DNA of 18,273 nucleotides from Entrophospora sp. SA101. Taxonomy: Eukaryota > Glomeromycota > Glomeromycetes > Entrophosporales > Entrophosporaceae. How positions within the stretch are numbered: the stretch's first letter is position 1; the number at the start of each line of letters is the position of its first letter. The notes beneath the pieces were generated by a model. It saw nothing but the letters and a program-made list of their open reading frames with translations, did not search any database and was not told the DNA's origin. The translations under genes and the position numbers were made by a program. Positions 1-10,160 of this stretch are shown here, piece after piece. Location of the stretch: the NCBI GenBank assembly GCA_958430865.1, contig CAUDNR010001090.1:88206-106478 (forward strand), in the 5' to 3' direction.

Positions 1-415
1 TACATAATTTTTCTTGCATCTTTTTTATTTTTTTTACTAGAAGAGCAAAATCTTCATTTGATAAAGTCACATTATCTTCATGACGTTTAACTTTTATATC
101 TGACCAATAATCAAAATTTGCTTCAATATCATCAGTTGAATCTTCCAAAATATGAAATAATTCCACATCTTCAACAATATAGATTACATCAAGTTCTTCT
201 GATCTTCGTTTTTTACCAGCATCTCTTCCTCTATATGGCTCTACAATTAATAAATAATGTGATTGACATAATTGATCATTAATTTGAAGGTAATTATAAG
301 TTTCATGTGTTTTATATATTATAGAATTATTTTTGGCATTTTCAGTGAATTTTCTAAATGGACCCTGGGATCCACAACCTTCAATAACACATGGACCAGG
401 ATTTTTAGGAGACAT
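1..415 (-). CDS. Partial protein with THAP-like C2CH zinc-finger spacing
   Basis: An open frame runs leftward from an ATG at 415-413 for 138 codons to the window edge with no stop, so the 3' part is missing. Near the N-terminus, Cys9 and Cys14 are followed 36 residues later by Cys50-x2-His53. This C-x4-C-x35-C-x2-H spacing fits the THAP-type C2CH zinc finger, a DNA-binding fold common in transposases. I do not see enough of the other conserved THAP residues to call it firmly. The middle is basic (RGRDAGKKRR), a possible nuclear localisation signal. The end is acidic and then Lys/Glu-rich, like the start of a coiled coil. The ORF is head to head with the transposase-derived gene starting near 752, with about 340 bp between. 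The balanced codon composition supports real coding. The role as a DNA-binding protein is inferred. Confidence 0.6.
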   Translation of the reverse strand, partial: MSPKNPGPCVIEGCGSQGPFRKFTENAKNNSIIYKTHETYNYLQINDQLCQSHYLLIVEPYRGRDAGKKRRSEELDVIYIVEDVELFHILEDSTDDIEANFDYWSDIKVKRHEDNVTLSNEDFALLVKKIKKMQEKLC

Positions 416-751
416 TTTAAATTATTTAAAATATTATGTTTATGATTGTATTTATATTATTATTTTATTATTTTTTTTTTTCAATGTTAAATTTTACAAA
501 TTTATTGTCTTTTTATAAACAATTTTTTGTTATATATGCTGAAGAAAATTCATTCTTGTTAGAAAAACAAAGAAAGACTGTCACTTTGTTAATTACAAAG
601 AAAACCTTGTTAAAAAACAAACAGTTCTTTATTAAAAAGAATATTTACTTTGTTAAAAAAATGCAAATATGTAACAATTTTTAAACCAATAGAAATTAAT
701 TTTGTGTGTGACTTTTGGAAAGGGGGTAATCGCAAATATCACAAAATTTAG
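416..751. other. AT-rich spacer between divergent genes
   Basis: This stretch separates the leftward zinc-finger ORF from the rightward transposase-like gene and would have to hold both promoters. It is very AT-rich with T and A homopolymers. It contains a short perfect inverted repeat, CTTTGT at 584-589 and ACAAAG at 595-600, and several nearby TTTGTTAAAAAA-like words. The two reading frames that cross it are low-complexity F/L/K runs and are not convincing as genes. The last bases (TTTAG at 747-751) form a plausible splice acceptor, so an upstream first exon of the rightward gene may lie here, but I cannot identify it. Confidence 0.4.
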
Positions 752-3048
752 CCAATGAAATCAAATGTCCATTATGCTGTATTAACAATAATCCTTTATA
801 TATAAATAATATTTTCAATGAGACCCACCCAGAATTAAGAGATTTATATGAAAATTTACAAGAACTCCAAAATAATTTTATGGGAGCTTCTTATGAAGAT
901 ATTGAATCAGAAAATATTATTGAGACTGCAGTAGAAGATTTTCATGATGACTTTGATGATGAAATAAATAATGAAGTTTTTTCAAATGTAGAAATTGAGA
1001 AATTTAAAAAAATTTACAATAATGAACCAATTGAAGAATCAGAAATTAATGAATTAAAAGCTGAAAATGAAAAATTAAAAGAAAAAAAAGAGCAAGCAAA
1101 AAATTATATTATAAATATATTTAAGAAAAGTTGTTGTAATAAAAATTGTTTAGAAGAAATTGATCAAGAAGTTGCTATTTTATGGTTTCAAAACTATATT
1201 AATTTAACTAAAGATCAACAGAATATGTTTCTTTTAAGAATTATTTCAACATCAACTAGTGAATATTTGACAATGGCATATGTATTTGATGGTGTAGCAA
1301 TATGCAGTAGTGCTTTTTTTAAATTATATGATTTATCAAAAAATAGATTAATTGGTTTAAAAAATCATTATAAAGATAATGATATTGTACCAAAAGTGCA
1401 TTTAAGCAAAGGAAAAAAGGTTTCTCATAATAAATTCTCTTTTGAGACAATATTAAAAGTGCTTACTTTTTTAAAAAATTATGCAAATTTGAATGGTTTA
1501 CCATCACCAGGTAAAATTAAAATGTGTATTATTTATTTAATATTATTAATAACTTATTTTTTTATTCTAGGTTGCCATTTTAAAAGAGATACAAAGGCAA
1601 TTATTTATTTACCTACAAAAGACAGCTACACAGGAATGCATGAGGAATTTTTATGTTGTATTGAACCTGAGACAGAAGATCATATTGGCTATTCAACCTT
1701 TGTAAAAATTTGGAAGAGTTATCTTCCTGAATTTCAATTCCTATCGCCACAAACTGATCGTTGCACCTTATGTAAAGAAATGAGGTTTAATGTAAATTTT
1801 TGGTCTTTAGCTGAAAAAGAAAAAAGAGTTAATAATTGGAATGAACATATTAAGTGGGCAAATAAAGAAAGAGATAATTATAGGTATTGATTCAAACTTA
1901 TAAAATATTTGTTTATTATATCATCAATTTTTATTGTTATAAAAAAATTAGGAGTTGCATACAAATTGCCAAAGAAAGTTTGAAAAATAATGAATTGACA
2001 TCCATAGAAGAGGAAATTTCTCCATGTTCATCAAATATCAAGGTTCATATTTCATGGGATTTTGCAGAACAAATACACCTTCCATGTTCAACTCAGCAAG
2101 TGGTAACTTGATTTTTCCATTTTTAAAAAATTATTTAATTTAACTAACTTTCCATAAAATCAATTAGGGGACTTCATTTTTTAAATCATTGCATAATGTG
2201 CAATTATTTGGTATATGTAATGATGCTATACCAAGACAAGTAAATATTTTTATTAAATTAATATTTTTTTAATATATAGTTAACATGCTAATATTTTTGT
2301 TAAAATTTAGATAAATTATTTAATTCCAGAAAAATATTCAGTGGGGAAAGGTTCTGATGCTGTAATTTCCATGGTACATAATTACTTTCAAAAATATGGG
2401 TTAGGCGAAAAAAATATTATCATTCATGCTGATAACTGTTCTGGCCAAAATAAAAATAATACTATGATATGGTATTTAGCCTGGAGAGTGATGAATGGAT
2501 TACATAAAAGGATAATTTATTCTTTCATGGTACCTGGACATACCAAATTTTCACCAGATGGTTTTTTTGGTTTAATCAAATTAAAATTGAGAAGATCAGA
2601 AGTTGATGATTTTGATGATTTAGTTGAAGTTGTCAATAATTCAACTACAGGTATGCATAATTTGGCACAATCTGTTTATGAAAATGATGAAATAAAAGTA
2701 GATTTTTACTAATGGAATGTTTTTTTATCTAAGTATTTTAAAACTCTCCCTGGAATTTCTAAATATTATCATTTTATATTTGAAAGTGAACATCCAGGTT
2801 GTATAAAATATAAAAGACATCATGATGATGATTTTGGAACTTATTATTGTCTTTTAAAAAACCACAATTTAGATATTAATTCAATTAATTTAAATGAAGA
2901 ATTGAAGATTAAAGAATCAACAGGACTAAATGCTTCTAGACAATGGTATTTGTATGATCAGATATGAGATCTAGTGCAAAATCCTGATAAAAGAAATAAT
3001 ATTTATCCAGAACCTTCTGTACCTAGCCTTAATTTTATTGTTTATTAA
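752..3048 (+). pseudogene. DUF7869-like, transposase-derived multi-exon gene with two in-frame stops
   Basis: Proposed exons are 752-1510, 1571-1883, 1952-2102, 2168-2239 and 2311-3048. All introns are 60-71 bp with GT...TAG ends, and the joins keep frame. The N-terminus has CPLC and an acidic segment followed by a Glu/Lys coiled coil. A CTLC knuckle follows around 1764-1775. The C-terminal half has the hallmarks of the DUF7869/DDE-like proteins: WDFAEQIHLP, LFGIC, HADNCSGQNKNN, YLAWRV and GHTKFSPDGFFG. The Asp in WDFAEQ, the Asp in HADNC and the Asp in SPDGFF are the likely acidic triad of an RNase H-like fold (inference). TAA at 2710-2712 and TGA near 2965 interrupt a frame that otherwise continues to TAA at 3046-3048, so the copy is probably dead. 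No ATG is seen before 880, so either translation starts there or a first exon is missed. Confidence 0.7.
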
Positions 3049-3421
3049 TTTTATTAGTTTATTAGTTTATTAATTGTATATATTATTATTATTATTTTTT
3101 TAAAATTTTTGGGGTCAAGATCATCGCATATTTTTCTATTTTAAAAATTCTCAGGTCATAATTTCCTTTTATGGATAATTGATAACAAAAAACTTTAAAC
3201 CCCTTTTTCTCAAAATGACAAAAAAAATTTTGACTCATTTTCACTTGAGACTCCCCATATATTAAAAAAAATTTTTTAGTGCTTAATTTAAAGATTATAT
3301 TGAAAAATTTATGTCTTAAGTAAACTATAAATTGGTTCAACTTACCAACTCTACTTCTCTTAACAAAAATCCTAGGTATAGATGATGAAAAACGTATAAT
3401 TGTTTGAAATTTGCTAACATT
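3049..3421. other. Noncoding spacer, no gene supported
   Basis: The segment begins with short TTTATTAGTTTATTAG-type repeats just after the transposase-like frame ends. It continues with AT-rich sequence that has no recognisable domain on either strand. A 121-residue minus-strand frame (3092-3457) crosses it, but its first codons lie inside the adjacent MITE. Its Phe/Ile/Lys-rich translation looks like chance reading of AT-rich DNA or an old repeat. I see no promoter, RNA gene or terminal repeat here. Confidence 0.4.
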
Positions 3422-3572
3422 CATCCGGAAAATATAAAAAAATTTTACACGTGTCAATTGTAAGTTTAATAATAAAAAAGTGTAAAACTTACGTTGGCAC
3501 TGTAAGATTTACACAATATTACATCGGCATCGTAAGATTTATGCAAGTTTATGCTAAATTAATTTCCTGATG
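3422..3572 (+). mobile_element. 151-bp MITE, family A, copy 1
   Basis: The element starts CATCCGGAAAAT and ends AATTTCCTGATG, whose reverse complement is CATCAGGAAATT. This gives imperfect 12-bp terminal inverted repeats (10 of 12 matching). A second 151-bp copy lies at 15447-15597 with only five substitutions and no indels, so the boundaries are defined by the repeat itself. The core is noncoding and rich in TTACA/TGTAA words. It includes two 30-bp tandem half-units at about 3489-3548, each with the form TAC(G/A)T(T/C)GGCA(C/T)(T/C)GTAAGATTTA. No convincing target-site duplication flanks it. It is a non-autonomous DNA-transposon derivative, superfamily unknown. Confidence 0.75.
3489..3548 (+). 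repeat. Two tandem 30-bp half-units inside the MITE
   Basis: Two adjacent 30-bp blocks begin at TACGTTGGC and TACATCGGC. They share the GGCA..GTAAGATTTA core and differ at scattered positions. The same pair occurs in the other 151-bp copy near 15514-15573, so the duplication predates the spread of the element. Confidence 0.6.
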
Positions 3573-3647
3573 TTATAATATTTAAACTTTAATCTCAAAA
3601 AAACCTCTCAAAATTGCATAATATTTAAGTATTTATAATTCTATTAA

Positions 3648-3664
3648 TATGTAACTCAGAATAA
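3648..3664 (+). repeat. Left target-site duplication of the LINE
   Basis: The 17 bases TATGTAACTCAGAATAA occur here and again at 11301-11317, directly after the poly(A) tail. The match can be stretched to 19 bp (from 3646) if two As are borrowed from the tail. In that case the insertion junction reads TT/AA, the kind of site nicked by APE-type LINE endonucleases. Confidence 0.93.
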
Positions 3665-3708
3665 TATTAATAATTAATAAAAAATTTTTCTTTCAAAAAT
3701 AAAATTTA

Positions 3709-3726
3709 CCCCGTGGCGCAGTAAGG
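3709..3726 (+). promoter_or_regulatory. tRNA A-box-like motif in the LINE 5' UTR
   Basis: The sequence CCCCGTGGCGCAGTAAGG contains TGGCGCAGTAAGG, which fits the RNA polymerase III A-box pattern TRGYNNARNNGG. It is an island of G+C in an A/T-rich leader about 50 bp from the element's 5' end, where an internal promoter would be expected. I do not see a clear B box (GGTTCGANNCC) at tRNA-like distance, so it may only be a conserved 5' motif of the family. Confidence 0.3.
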
Positions 3727-3734
3727 AAAATTAA

Positions 3735-5843
3735 AAATTGGAAGAAAATAAAAAAAAAAATAAGGAAGAATCTGGCCCGAAGGCCACCGAAATCGAAATT
3801 ACTACAGAACCAAACCAAACAATTAACATTAACAAAAGGAAGAAAGGAAAAAACACAAACTATAACAACATGTTACAAAAGTCCATTCACAATAATAAAT
3901 CAAAAAATAAAAGACTCAAACATTTCAATGAAAAGGAAACTCACGAAGAAAAAATAAATTCAAGCGAAGATGAAACAAGAATGAATCTTACAACCCACAA
4001 AGGGAGGACAGGAGAAGACCCATTCTGGGGTACATCCAACCCTAACTCAAAAAACCAATTATCCAACATTTCCAAAAACTCTAACAATCAATTAATATCC
4101 AAGATCTATCAAGATAATCAAGAAAATCAAACAGATACAAACAAAAATTCTGAAGATACTAACATAGATAATACAATATCATCAGAAATTACTGATGATT
4201 TAATGTCAGATAATGAAACAATTGAAGACAATACCTCTAGCATGGACACAAATCAAGAAAAACAGATCAAAATTTAGTAATAATTCAACTGGATCTTTTC
4301 AACAAATTAATTGGAAATGGAGAAGGTTTTATTGAACTAATAAGAATAGGTAGGAAAAATATAAAAGTAGAATCTACAGTAACAAAAGGTCAGATCCCCC
4401 CTGCTACACTATACATGTTAGAATGTAATGATACATATTTTTTCAAATCATTCACAAATTACAAAAATGGAATTAAACCTGAACACCAAAAAGAATTTGA
4501 AAAAAATCTTTTTCAACTCAACAAATGTCTACAAAAATACTCATGAACGAACCAAACTAACTAAGAAAGAAAAAGATAATGTTTTTAAAATGATCAAAAT
4601 CAAATTAGGTTGGGCTTATTTCAATCAAATTGATGGAAAAACATCAACCATTCAGATATCATCAGAAAACTACAATATATTGCTGGCTTTGTAGGTAAAA
4701 AACAAAATTTTGAATACAACAAAATAAATCTTGCCCTAAGAGAAATCCTGAAAGAAGAATTACCAGATCTACCATCACATCCAAACTTAATAGATAAATC
4801 AATTAAAGTCAAAATTCCATACGAACTACCACTAATATACCACCATTTAGCAAACCAAACAAAAAGAGCTTTAAGCAACTATTTCAACATCAAACCAACA
4901 AACTTCCTGATTCATACATAAAGGTATTACCAATACTGCCAAATGATCCTGGAGAATTATCAGTAGAATGGAAAAAGATTTTCCCAATCAAAAAATATTC
5001 CATGTAAAGGAATTAAGGAATGTAAGAGAAAAATTAAGGGTAGAATATTTTTTCTCAGGCAAATTACCAGACACATATTTTAATTTTCCAAAACCAAGAG
5101 AACTTCTACCATTTTCTCCAAAAGGTCTACCAAATTACTTAGCACAATACTTACCTTTCAACTCAAATAGAACAGAAAAAACTCTTCGTGAGATAGTGCA
5201 AGAACTAAGGGAATATTATATATTCAAAAAATTACCAAACAATTATTTTACTCCTAAACCAAGACTACCTAACTCACCAGATAACACAATTTTCAATTAT
5301 ATATTCCCAATCACTGAACAAAATACTGCCAAAGAATTCATTAAAGAAGCAAGAAGAAAATATGAGATCATATTCCCTATTAATAAAAAATGGATAAATG
5401 TTCCAAAAACAAACACTAAAAATAAACCTTTTCTTCCTAAAAACATCAATGAACTGGATGCACAATTCATTGTAGATGAAGAAATAATTCTGCCTATTAC
5501 AAACAAAACTAATATAAGAAATATAGTAATAAAACTAGGTAAAAAATATTTCTTCGAAAGAATTCCTGATGAGTGGATATCAATAGAAAAAACAAATGAT
5601 AATATTGATACACCTGCTTTAGAAATATCAAACATAGAAAGAAAACAACTACCTGATCTAACAACAACAACACAAGAACTTGACAAATACAATATAAAAA
5701 TTACAATACCCATCATAGATGACAAAAAAATCCACCAAACAACTCAAACCCTTAAAAAACTTTACATTTTCAAATATCTCCCAGATGCATTTATTAATCT
5801 TCCACCAATCCCAAATCCAGGTTGGGACTCAATTATATTTTAA
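3735..5843 (+). pseudogene. LINE ORF1 protein with repeated LPD-type modules, frameshifted
   Basis: Coding potential continues from 3735 to the TAA at 5841-5843 but moves between frames near 4268, 4545, 4680, 4870 and 4990. The first frame has no ATG before about 3870, so the original start may be lost. The first 180 residues are Lys/Asn/Glu/Thr-rich and disordered, with a basic patch (KRKKGKN). A middle segment, from LVIIQLDLFNKL onward, looks globular but is unrecognised. From about 4870 to 5840, five or six degenerate copies of a roughly 40-residue module follow. Each has a hydrophobic-Pro strand (FPI, LPF, IPI), a helix with L/I-x-EL-x-x-Y, and a closing LPD-x-(Y/W/F)-I-x-x-P. I see no CCHC knuckle or coiled-coil trimer motif as in other ORF1 proteins. 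RNA binding is assumed only from position in the LINE. Confidence 0.75.
4865..5840 (+). repeat. Degenerate protein-level tandem repeats in ORF1
   Basis: Closing motifs recur as KLPDSY, KLPDTY, KLPNNY, IFPINKKW, RIPDEW and YLPDAF. From the second motif on, they are spaced 56, 47, 63 and 72 residues apart. Most are preceded by an amphipathic segment ending in YFF, YIF or similar. The first repeat sits across a frameshift. DNA-level identity is low, so the duplication is old and the modules are kept by protein selection in the family (inference). Confidence 0.65.
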
Positions 5844-5845
5844 TG
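5841..5845 (+). promoter_or_regulatory. TAATG stop/start overlap between ORF1 and ORF2
   Basis: ORF1 ends in TAA at 5841-5843 and the first ATG of ORF2 is 5843-5845, sharing one A. The UAAUG arrangement is the known termination-reinitiation signal for ORF2 translation in the silkworm LINE SART1. The same coupling is a reasonable inference here. Confidence 0.7.
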
Positions 5846-6728
5846 AGCACTCAACAAAACCTGCAACAACCACCCCCAAACAAAAACCACCAAATTTATA
5901 AACAAACCAAATATAAACAACCAACATCATTACATGCACCAACTGCAATCTACAATAACCAACCAAATATATACCAAGAAGATATAAACAAAATCAATAT
6001 CACAACAAACAATGTCAATGGCCTAAAAGATCAATTAAAGATACTTGTGATTATTAATGAAATACAAGAAAAAAATATAAATATATCTAAATGAAAATGA
6101 AATATACCAAATAAAACACACACTAAAAAATTACAACCTTATTAGTTTCTGGACACCCTCAGATGGCAGGAAAGGAGGCACTGGCATTATAGTAAATGGA
6201 AATGTATCTAAACACACCATCAAAACAAAATCAATAGATAACTATGTCACAAGCATTGACGTTTTTTACAAACAAAATAAATTAAATATAATGCAAATAT
6301 ACATACCAACACTTGAAAAACAAACTGCAAGAAAGGAATTAATAACAAAAATAATCAAAACACTCAATGAAAACAAAACAAAAAAAAGAAACACAATTGT
6401 GATGGGTGACTTTAATGCCATCATTAACCCAAACATAGATAAAACACCACCATCAAAAAAAAATAACAACAAGTCAAACCTCATTGAATTCCTAATCGAC
6501 AACAATTACATAGACACCCAAAAATATGCATTTGACAAACACACTGAACACACATGGCAAAGAAATGCTAGCAGCAGTAGAATTGACTTTATTTGGGTAG
6601 ATAACAATATATTTGATAAAATAACAAAAATTAATAAACCTTATATTCCCAACTACAAAACAGATCATAAATGCCTAAGCATAGATTTAAACATAAAATT
6701 AAAAATTGGAAGACAACATCAAACATAG
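5843..6728 (+). pseudogene. LINE ORF2, N-terminal AP-endonuclease domain
   Basis: After a roughly 40-residue Gln/Pro/Asn-rich leader, the APE/exonuclease III fold begins with NKINITTNNVNGL (the Asn motif). It continues through GGTGIIVN, QIYIPT, VMGDFNAI (catalytic Asp/Asn), WQRNASSSRIDFIWVD (Ser/Arg-Ile-Asp motif) and TDHKCLSIDL (the final Asp-His). Near 6085-6095 the frame breaks. The stretch where the metal-binding Glu motif (usually ETxL-like) should stand reads NINISK then stop, and coding resumes in another frame at NENEIYQ, so a small deletion probably removed that Glu. A second single-base shift in an A-run near 6700 carries the frame into the RT segment. The domain nicks target DNA to prime reverse transcription; this copy would not. 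Confidence 0.85.
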
Positions 6729-9016
6729 AAAGATATGTTTACAATTGGGAAAATACCAAACAAATTAACAATTATAAAAAGAAAACCAACAAACTTGCTG
6801 CAAAAATCAATGAAAATAAATCCATACTAAACAATATAGAATCTCTGTGGTCCCTGATAAAATACAACTTGATCAAAGCAAGTGACAAAAAAATTACAAA
6901 AACAAAAATAACAAATTATAAAAACACTAATAACCAAATCAAAAATAAAACATTCAAAAACATCAAAAATCTTAAAAAACTTCTCACAATCCAAGATATA
7001 GATGCACTTAAAATTAATTTCAACAAATATAATGAATCATTCCCCCAACAAAATGAAATTTTAAAAAACAAAATAATAAATACAAATAACAACAAAGAAA
7101 TTAAAAACCTTATTAAGAATCACATTACAAACCTACAAACCATAATCAAAGAGGAATTGAATAAAGAAAGAATGACACAAATTAAAAAATCTATTGAAGC
7201 AAGAAATGAAGATTTTTTCACTAACCAAAAAAAATTCTACAACAATATCCTTAACAAAAACAAAAACAATATTAAAATTGACAGAATAATTGAAAACGAC
7301 ATGATTATTACCAACCCAAATATGATCAAAGAAAAAATAGAAAATCACTTCTACAACTATTTTAAACATAATGAATTACCAGATATTACAGAAGACAATG
7401 AATTCTGGAAAATCCTTCAACCAAAAAATACACACAAAGAAATACTTCTAAATATTCTAGACAAACCCAAAGAAGAAGAATGGATCCCCATCATTAAACA
7501 CTTGCCCTCAAAAAAAGCTCTCGGACCTTCTAACATCTCATATGAACATATAAAACATGCTCATTACAACATGCAGAAATTAATTATACACTTAATATCA
7601 TTGTGCTATAAAAGCAACAATATTCCAGAAGAATGGAAAACATCACATATCTACCCAATCCCAAAAAGAGAAGATTGGGGATACAATATTAATATTATAA
7701 GACCAATTGCTATCATTGAACCAGTCAAAAAACTCATGACAAAAATCTTAACAATAAGAATGGAAAAATTAATCAGAGAACACAATATTTTAAAAGGCTA
7801 TAACTTTGCTGCTCAAAAACACTCATCACCACAAATCCCAATACAAATAATAAATAACACTATTGAACATTGTTGGGATACCAAATCAGAAACATGGATA
7901 ATGTTCCAAGACATGTCAAGGGCATTTGATAATGTAAACATTGAAAGACTGATCATTACTCTCAAAAGAATAGACCTCCCAGAAAATTTCATAAATTTGA
8001 TAAAAAATATTCATACTGGAAGGAAAGCAAAAATCATTACTCCATTTGGCTTAACTAACCCTATATCAATTGAATCAGGAATTGAACAAGGAGAAACATA
8101 TTCACCTTTATTGTGGAAATTATATTATGATCCTATATTACAATACATACAAGAAAATACACACAATAGCTTACTAACAATCCATAGCAAGTCACCATCA
8201 GAGACTTTACATCATAAATCACAAACAACAATCACTATCCCCCCACTTGCATTTGTTGATGATGTATCATGGATTGCTGATTCCAGAAGTGGCATAAAAA
8301 ATATATTGGAAATTACTCAACGGTATAATATACTAAACAACATCCAAGTCAATTTAAAAAAATCAGATTTATTAATTCTAAATTCAACACATGATGATCA
8401 AACAATTTCTGTTACAAAAAATAAACCCATCAGGTACCTGGGAGTTTACTATGACAATAAAGGCAGCAGTAAACCCACTTTTGAAAAAATAGTAGAAAAA
8501 ATCAAAATATTTACCAACATCATAAAATATAAAAAATTAACATACAAACAGCTATTTAAAGTATATAATACAACACTCAAATCATCAATTGAATACCTAA
8601 TACAAATTATTACACTCAACAACAAAGAGATATCAACAATAAATAACCTTATAAGGAAAATTTTCAAATCAAAACTCAACTTCCCAAAAAACATACACAA
8701 TGACACTATACAAAATTTTATGTTTGAAAATGTACAACCAATTGAAGATATATTCCTCATAACCAATACAAGAATCTTGTATGACATTATACACTCTAAC
8801 TTCTCTTTGCTCAAATCTTTAATAGACATACGTATAAAAGATTGGAAAAGAACTGGTTGGTTTCATAACATTGACATTGAAACATTCAGAAAATTCTTCA
8901 AAGACACCAAAAATAACATGGTTGCATCCATCATAACAGAATTAGCTAAAAATAACCTAATCATTAAGAACCCAAATAACTCATATCTAGGAACTGGAAC
9001 ACCCCAATTTTACTGA
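6671..9016 (+). pseudogene. LINE ORF2, reverse transcriptase segment
   Basis: This is the longest intact frame (781 codons), but the true junction with the endonuclease is by frameshift near 6700, not a start codon. The first 250 residues are a Lys/Asn-rich linker. RT motifs then follow in order: LPSKKALGPSNISYEH (motif 0/1), EWKTSHIYPIPK and RPIAIIEPVKKL (motif 2), FQDMSRAFDNVN with two Asp (motif A, about 7905-7935), GIEQGETYSPLLWKLYYDP (motif B), FVDDVSWIAD with the catalytic Asp pair (motif C, about 8250-8280) and RYLGVYYD (motif E/thumb). All catalytic Asp residues are present. The frame ends at TGA 9014-9016 because of one extra C in the CCCC run at 9002-9005; the +1 frame continues smoothly. 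The enzyme performs target-primed reverse transcription of the element RNA. Confidence 0.93.
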
Positions 9017-10160
9017 CATACATAAGACAGTTGACTATAAGATCTTCACAAAAAACAAAAAGGCATTTAAACAACACAATATAATCTTCCTAGAACAGAT
9101 TACCACACATGATAATAGAAATATATTACCATGGAATAAAATCTACATCAGAAAATTTGGAACTAATAAAGCACGAAAGGAACCTAAATGGTTTCAAAAC
9201 ATAACAACAAAATTCAACAGTCAAATAAAAAATAAACAAATAATTTTACCATACAATAATTCACTAATACAATACAACACTACCTTATTCACAATTAAAA
9301 ACTTAGACAGAAGGAAAAATAACTGGGCTATTATTGCAAATGATGATAACTCAATTATGCTGATTAAATTAATTAACATCCAAAAAAACAATTATGAATT
9401 CAAGAAATTAAACATAATCAACATAACCAATAATGAAATCATAACAGAAGTAACAGAACTCACTAACAAGATTGAGAATTGCAAAATATATAAAACTGGT
9501 AAAATCAAAATCAACAAAAAAGACAACCAAATCATTTGGAAAATACCATATTTAGAGCTGGTTCACAGTATTCCAAATCAAACCAAATGGTTTGATATCT
9601 TTAAACCAATTCCATCAGAACTTAACAATACTATACAAATTGAACCATATGACATGGTACAAATTAAAACCACAATAAAAAATAATGATACACTATCAAC
9701 AACATTAAACATTCAAAAAATGATTCAAAGAAATTTCACACATAAACCTATTGAATGCTTCTACATATCAAAACACCATAATCATAACAAAAATTCATCT
9801 AATATTTCATTTGCATGGCTTATACCAACAATCACACCAATGCCCTTTCATGGCAAAGCTTACAATTACTGTTCATCAAATAGAGCAGAAGCAGAATGCA
9901 TCAAACACATATTAGTAACAACCCTGTCCAACCAACACATCATAATATATACAAAAAATGAAAATACAAAAAAAATAATCAAAAATCAAAAAATAAATCT
10001 TAAAACTCAAAACTACCACATATGGTCATCAATAATTAAAATAATAATAAGCAAAGAATTGAAAATTGAAATAAAAAAATTCAATACTAAGTTAGGTGAA
10101 CAAAAGAAAATTTACAACATATTAAAATACAATGGAAAACAAAAACACAAAACTAATTGA
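9003..10160 (+). pseudogene. LINE ORF2, connector and degenerate RNase H-like domain
   Basis: The frame resumes just after the C-run slip (NFTDIHKTVDYKIF) and stays open to TGA near 10160. The first roughly 250 residues are an unassigned connector. Then FAWLIPTI, a hydrophobic strand, and SSNRAEAECIKHIL match the RNase H region around its second catalytic residue (the Glu of RAE). IIIYTKNENTKKII matches the next strand, normally TDxxxxxxxI. The expected first Asp (usually YTDGS-like; here FYISKHH) and third Asp (here Lys) are not where they should be. The copy, or the family, therefore seems to have lost RNase H activity. It ends in a frameshift within the A-rich run at about 10133-10145, after which ORF2 continues. 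Confidence 0.7.

Noticed and set aside
333..684. Plus-strand frames at 333-518 and 436-684
   Set aside because: The first lies mostly antisense to the zinc-finger ORF; both translate to low-complexity F/L/I/K runs in AT-rich spacer.
1511..1570. Reading straight through 1511-1570 as protein
   Set aside because: It has no stop, but it is a 60-bp AT-rich block with GTAAAA and TTCTAG ends encoding a hydrophobic I/L/Y run inside a soluble protein; an in-frame intron fits better.
3092..3457. 121-codon minus-strand frame
   Set aside because: Its start lies inside the MITE, the composition is Phe/Lys/Ile-rich, and no domain or splice context supports it.
3422..3572. RIP (repeat-induced point mutation) as the cause of MITE divergence
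   Set aside because: RIP prefers CpA to TpA; all five differences are of CpG to TpG/CpA type.
3738..3740. TTG as start codon of ORF1
   Set aside because: Nuclear eukaryotic genes start at ATG; the open frame simply begins after a stop, and the true start is probably lost or is the ATG near 3870.
5274..5725. Minus-strand frames antisense to ORF1 (also 6266-6505, 7133-7369, 8449-8829 and 10209-10583 within ORF2)
   Set aside because: Hydrophobic Ile/Phe/Leu/Val-rich translations, the expected shadow of an A-rich sense strand.
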